Shown piece after piece: positions 8,520 through 12,025 of a stretch of 12,025 nucleotides of DNA (position 1 is the first letter of the stretch; each line of letters begins with the position of its first letter). Made by a program: the position numbers and the translations under genes. The notes under the pieces were generated by a model. The model was not told the DNA's origin. It saw nothing but the letters and a program-made list of their open reading frames with translations, and did not search any database. This stretch comes from Cytidiella melzeri (lineage: Eukaryota > Basidiomycota > Agaricomycetes > Polyporales > Irpicaceae). The stretch spans positions 1-12,025 of the forward strand of contig JABYQR010000685.1 in the NCBI GenBank assembly GCA_022592445.1, in the 5' to 3' direction.

Positions 8520-8995
8520 TCCTTTCCTTATCTGTGTATCACATGATAGAACTCTCTGGAACATTGTGGAACATGCTGGAACTATGATGTCATAGTATAG
8601 AATATTCCATTAAATGATTTCATAGTTCTTAGAACCTTCTGGAAAAGTCTAGCCTTGTCTTAGAACAAGCTAGAACAAGTCTAGCCTTGGAACTGGGTCA
8701 TGGGGTCAGGTAATGGGGACAATTGCTATTGGTTGATTATTGAAGTGGCACCACTAGGGCATAGGGCATGCTTAGTAAGGTAGATTACTTCGCTTACTCA
8801 TGTAGGTATTAGGGGTCTTAGGGTAGTACCTGGGGTCCCCCCCTTCATGTATATATAGAGGCACTCCTGAGGGCATATCCCCTCAGTCTTATCCACTCTG
8901 TTGATAAAGGACTACTCAATACTCTCTTGTATTTTGCTCACCACCTCTCTTACACTCTATCTCACTCTATCCCCTCAAGTTTAACAACTTAACTG
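8520..8995 (+). promoter_or_regulatory. LTR-like promoter block
   Basis: A non-coding block with GGAAC-rich short repeats (8558-8582) and GGGGTC/TAGGGT repeats (8697-8836). TATATATAG lies at 8850-8858. Downstream is the hairpin CTGAGGG-loop-CCCTCAG (8867-8886), then a pyrimidine-rich run (ACTCTCTTG, CACCTCTCTTACACTC) typical of fungal transcription start regions. The arrangement fits the U3/R part of an LTR, or an ordinary promoter. Confidence 0.5.
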
Positions 8996-8999
8996 GTGA

Positions 9000-9596
9000 G
9001 TGTAGCATTACTGTTACATTTGGATAAGACTGCCCCTACTCCCTCACGTCTCTGGACGTGCTGGAGGTTTCTTTCCCCTTTCTTCTAGGTCTTGTGCCTG
9101 TGCGTGGGCCCCTCTACAAATCCTCTAGAAATAGAGGTAGCCGGACCATAGGCTCTAAGTGGTAGTCGTGTCTAGGCCTTGCCTTGATGCGCACAACTTG
9201 AATCACCCTCTCGCCCAACGCTCCTAGAGCTGATCAGAGCAGGGGTTGGCATTATGCCAACATGATGAAAGTGTGCCTCCCCACAGGCGATAGTGGAGTC
9301 TGGTGTCAGACAGCTCGTTATAAGAGCTAGACAACAGGACTAGAAACCCATGAGTGCCTAGGCACGTAGACGGGTAACTTGTTCTGGCCGGACTTAGGGT
9401 CAGTGTAATACTGATCCGCCAACCATTTGCCGCATGGGTGGAACCATGACGGAGATCCTTACACCACCGGACCTGGAGAGAGAGTCCAGGCCGACGCCGG
9501 CACTACCCCACGCACACACAGGACCTCTCCTTTATGGAGATTTGTTTCGCACGCCACTGAGCTGTCAAGCTCATCACGCATTGTCACACAGTCACC
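9000..9596 (+). other. Hairpin-rich leader of about 600 nt, no gene seen
   Basis: No convincing coding frame covers this stretch. Short inverted repeats recur. Arms and positions are: CACGTC/GACGTG 9045-9060; CCTCT/AGAGG 9122-9137; GTTGGCAT/ATGCCAAC 9245-9261 (8-bp stem, one-base centre); AGCTC/GAGCT 9312-9328; GTGCCTAGGCAC 9354-9365; GGTCAGT/ACTGATC 9398-9416; CCTGGA/TCCAGG 9472-9490. The stretch ends at the ATG of the 259-residue ORF. It could be a structured 5' leader or, at least in part, a long 5' UTR intron, since GTGAGT at 8996 and CACAG at 9586-9590 would splice to just before the ATG. No tRNA, rRNA or known ribozyme core was recognised. Confidence 0.45.
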
Positions 9597-10376
9597 ATGC
9601 CAATTTCCCGCTTCATCGCTGCTAGGTCTGGCCACAAGGCCCCCTACTCCATTCCTGTCCGCAACAAAGTCACCGGACTTCAAGAACACCTCTCAGTCTC
9701 CAAGGAGACCCTTGACAAGTTCAAGGACGCTGGCAAGCCTCGCCGGCTCAAGTACCCTGATAACAAGCCCCTCATCAAGAGGATTGACCTCGAGGAGCAG
9801 GATCGCACCACCATTGAACATGAGGAGGACCAAGACCGCATGAGAAAGGTCTCCCATCTCATGTCTCAACTCAGCCTTCTTGACCGTATCAAGAAGCAGG
9901 GGAAGGAAAAGGCTGAAAAGCTTACCCTTCTCCAGCGTATCGAGGAGCGCAACCAACGCGCCTACATTCCCACTCCTTCTCCTCTTCCCGCCACCCTCCA
10001 CTTCCGTAAAACGAAGTTGATGCTTCGTCAACAGGAGTTCAAACCAATGATCACAGCAGCCTGTCAAAGGCTTGAGCCTGTGCTCAAGAAGCTGGACGCC
10101 TCCTTCTCAAGTGGTGGGCAATCATCTAACCACCAGCTCAACACTCGAAAGGAGAAAGCTCAGCTGCTGATTGGCCGTGTATTCATGGTTGAACAGTGGT
10201 TCAAGGAGAATCACACGGATAAGATGACGAATAGGGAATGGAGAATGTTGAAAAAGGACTTAAAGAGTTTAGGCAGGATTAGCTTTGTAGACATACATCG
10301 GAGATGGGGTTACATACTAGAGCTACTAGAAGGACTGTTTGACATGAACGCCTTTGTATATGCGGAAATGGAATAA
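9597..10376 (+). CDS. Intact unknown 259-residue ORF upstream of gag
   Basis: A single uninterrupted frame from ATG 9597 (good TCACCATGCC context) to TAA 10374-10376; an AATAAA overlaps the stop. The protein is rich in Lys, Arg, Glu and Leu. The N-terminus is basic (PISRFIAARSGHK). A charged region predicted by eye to be helical or coiled coil spans about 60-125 (LMSQLSLLDRIKKQGKEKAE). A second helical region spans about 150-259 with aromatic residues (VEQWFKENH, HRRWGYILELLEGLF). There is no signal peptide, membrane segment or metal motif, and no family is recognised. It lies between the LTR-like promoter and gag, so it could be an extra ORF of the retrotransposon, an unrelated host gene, or a captured one. 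Its clean frame contrasts with the badly damaged gag 170 bp downstream. Confidence 0.7.
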   Translation: MPISRFIAARSGHKAPYSIPVRNKVTGLQEHLSVSKETLDKFKDAGKPRRLKYPDNKPLIKRIDLEEQDRTTIEHEEDQDRMRKVSHLMSQLSLLDRIKKQGKEKAEKLTLLQRIEERNQRAYIPTPSPLPATLHFRKTKLMLRQQEFKPMITAACQRLEPVLKKLDASFSSGGQSSNHQLNTRKEKAQLLIGRVFMVEQWFKENHTDKMTNREWRMLKKDLKSLGRISFVDIHRRWGYILELLEGLFDMNAFVYAEME

Positions 10377-10546
10377 AATGTATGGGCTGACAAGCCTCAT
10401 TTTACTCGGTGACAACTTCCTGAAAAGGATTTAATGTGTGAAAACAAGTCTGACAAGAGTTCAATGTGTGAAAAGTGGTGTTTCTCTTCTTCTTATACTA
10501 ATAATAGTATTCCGCTTATCCTTTGCTAACTAAGAAATTAGAAGCA
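10377..10546 (+). repeat. Spacer before gag with 30-bp-spaced direct repeat
   Basis: TTAATGTGTGAAAA (10431-10444) and TCAATGTGTGAAAA (10461-10474) are 30 bp apart. CTGACAAG also occurs twice (10387-10394, 10450-10457). ATACTAATAATAGTAT (10495-10510) is a perfect 6-bp inverted repeat with a 4-base centre. The AATAAA at the start of the spacer could end the upstream transcript, so gag may have its own start here. Confidence 0.6.
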
Positions 10547-11989
10547 ATGACCACTCAATCTAACGCCGGATCCAACGCTGCCCCCGCTGCTGCCAACCTT
10601 ACTCACTCCGTTCCTTTCGGGAAAATCACTCCCATTGTTATAACCCTTCGGTTGAGAACTTTGAGCAGCACATATTCCACGACCTCAATATAGCCCAAAG
10701 GCCTTCACTCGCACAGTTGAGGGTGAAGCGACTACGACCATTGTTCACAATATGATGAATCAGATGGTTCTCATATGGAACCTCAGCTGTCGTTGTTGGA
10801 GGACAACCTCCAGGAATACGTCGATAAGGTCGCTCAAGACCTTTACTCACAATGTGCTGCAGACACACAAGTCCAGCGGATGGACACTGACCTCGACATG
10901 GTCAAAACGACGATCACTAACGTGGTCAATCAGATCACCAGCTTCCCTGTCTCAAGGACAAGGAGGATCCTCGCGCCAGCCAAGATTGGCGAACCCCGGA
11001 TTCAACAGCACCGATGGCAAGGTCAAGTTCAACAGTGGTTGAACAAGATCTCTCTGTGGCTTGTCCACGAGAACGTTGCTACTGACAGGCAACGTATTGC
11101 CGTCGCAATGAACCGGCTCTCAGGCGCGGCGGCTCAATACATGGAGCCGTGGATCAAGAAGCTGACAAAGGGTCAGACGATTGGAACGTGGGAAGAGTTC
11201 GAGAACGAGCTCAAGGTACAGTACGGACAACGGGACGACAAGGAGGGCGCTCGAAAGGAGCTTAACGCCTTGTTCAACAATACAGATCTGGCGCATAAGA
11301 ACTTCGTCAAGTATGCGGAACGCTTCCGTACACTTGGCAGGCTTTCTGGATACAAAGACACTTGCTTATCCATAAGCTCAAGCACGTCATGAGAAGGACA
11401 TGAGGCTCGTCATGATTGGGAAAGACGAAAATCAAATCCCTACCACATGGCCTCAATTCCTCGACCTCTTGTTGACATCCACAAGAAGATATATCCAGAG
11501 AAAGCGCAGGGCCAGATCTTTGCGAAGGAAAAGGAAACGTCCACTCCTATGGAGGTGGACGCTGCGGAAAAAAGAAGAAGAAGAATGAGAAGCGGAACAA
11601 GGGCAAAGGCAAAGAGGTGAACTCGACTGAAAAGTCGGAAAAGTTCTGCCACATCCACAAGTCGAAAGGACACAATACGGATGAGTGCAACCTCAACGGC
11701 CTGAAGAAGAAGCCGATGAAAGAAGAAGGAGGGAAGAAGGATGGAAAGTCTTCGGCGCCGAAGAAGATTCGGGCAGCAGATGCCGAGGACTCAGGACGGA
11801 CAGCGAGGCGAAGCCCCTAAGGCTTCGTCGTCAAAAACAAAAAATGTAATACCGCGCGCCTAGAGTTGGCGGCTCATATGAGGAGGTTCCAACGAAGATG
11901 ATGAACCTTCGACTCCTCACCCGTCCCCTGACAAGGGTAAAGGGAAAAAGCCGACCAAGGGCAAGGATTTTTTCCGAAGCATCATGTGA
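10547..11989 (+). pseudogene. gag: Ty3/Gypsy-like Gag, capsid plus zinc knuckle, many frameshifts
   Basis: The likely start is ATG 10547 (MTTQSNAGSN, Ala/Asn-rich), in the same frame as the main segment. The capsid core is clear at about 11035-11360: ATDRQRIAVAMNRLSG, EEFENELKVQYG, ARKELNALF, NFVKYAERFRTL. This is the Retrotrans_gag pattern of an RNA-packaging structural protein. Downstream pieces LLIHKLKHVM, DMRLVMIGKDENQIP and IHKKIYPEKAQGQIF lie in three different frames. A zinc knuckle CHIHKSKGHNTDEC (11647-11688) is of the CxxH-x4-GH-x4-C type. Frame changes are needed near 10630, 10690-10700, 10770, 11355-11362, 11390-11398, 11472-11477, 11567-11585 and about 11790. A Lys-rich tail (GKGKKPTKGKDFF) stops at 11987-11989. 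The copy is clearly non-functional as written, or the local sequence is error-prone. Protease and polymerase are not reached. Confidence 0.82.
11644..11688 (+). other. Gag zinc knuckle (nucleocapsid motif)
   Basis: Frame 1 encodes FCHIHKSKGHNTDEC. Cys 11647, His 11656, the GH pair and the last Cys 11686 form the CxxH..GHxTxxC knuckle seen in many Ty3/Gypsy Gag proteins, used for binding genomic RNA. It is flanked by Lys-rich stretches on both sides, as usual for a nucleocapsid region. Confidence 0.75.
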
Positions 11990-12025
11990 CTCCCTGCAAA
12001 CATGCATGCTTAGGCCCAGATACCC

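Larger units (their letters stand above)
8520..12025 (+). mobile_element. 5' part of a Ty3/Gypsy-like LTR retrotransposon (boundary uncertain)
   Basis: Order on the + strand: a non-coding promoter block with a TATA box (about 8520-8990), a long structured leader (about 9000-9596), an intact unknown ORF (9597-10376), and a Gag gene (10547 onward) with a capsid core and zinc knuckle. That order fits 5' LTR, leader and gag. TGGTGAGTGTAGC at 8994 begins with TGG as primer-binding sites often do, but no tRNA match was established, and GTGAGT there could equally be a splice donor. The 3' LTR is outside the window, so LTR limits cannot be tested. Whether 9597-10376 belongs to the element is inferred from position and strand. 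Confidence 0.5.

Noticed and set aside
8994..9006. TGGTGAGTGTAGC as a retrotransposon primer-binding site
   Set aside because: It starts with TGG but no tRNA 3' end could be matched from memory, and the GTGAGT could be a splice donor; kept only as a remark.
9100..9430. Possible tRNA, group I intron or other catalytic RNA
   Set aside because: Several hairpins exist, but no tRNA cloverleaf with T-loop, no group I P7 core and no hammerhead core could be placed.
9427..9843. Overlapping + strand frame of 138 codons
   Set aside because: It overlaps the 259-codon ORF in another frame, is Ser/Thr/Pro-rich as off-frame reads are, and has a poorer start context.

Overview
The window looks like nuclear DNA of a mushroom-forming basidiomycete (Agaricomycetes). 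Every gene carries very short introns (about 38-61 nt) with GTRNGT-type donors, CTRAY-like branch sites and YAG acceptors. The gene families also fit: a Cdc1/Ted1-type phosphoesterase, a Plavaka-type (CACTA-like) Tnp2 transposase and a Ty3/Gypsy-type Gag. All supported genes are on the + strand.

Layout. Positions 1-439 hold the 3' end of an unrecognised gene. Positions 581-1873 hold a six-exon metallophosphoesterase of the Cdc1/Ted1/PGAP5 family; all its catalytic motifs are present, but it has a one-base frameshift near 866-872 and an abruptly altered C-terminus. Positions 1842-2730 hold an unrecognised Ser-rich gene with a SUMO-interaction-like motif and several reading-frame problems. Positions 2731-3565 are AT-rich non-coding DNA with a cluster of TGAGTCA motifs and a TATA box. 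Positions 3566-6798 hold a seven-exon Tnp2 transposase of about 968 codons, broken only by one in-frame TGA and one single-base frameshift. Positions 7257-8396 hold an intact four-exon gene of 325 residues, probably an accessory gene of the same or a related DNA transposon. Positions 8397-8519 hold two short tandem-repeat blocks.

From about 8520 to the window end the sequence looks like the 5' part of an LTR retrotransposon. It has an LTR-like promoter with a TATA box near 8850, a leader of about 600 nt full of short hairpins, an intact unrecognised 259-residue ORF (9597-10376), and a heavily frameshifted Gag gene from 10547 onward with a capsid core and a CHHC-type zinc knuckle. Protease, polymerase and the 3' LTR would lie beyond the window.

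Overall this is a mobile-element-rich block: a nearly intact, non-autonomous-looking DNA transposon lies between damaged host-type genes and a decaying LTR element. The best leads for something undescribed are the intact ORF upstream of gag, the hairpin-rich leader before it, the accessory gene downstream of the transposase, and the TGAGTCA cluster in the transposase promoter.
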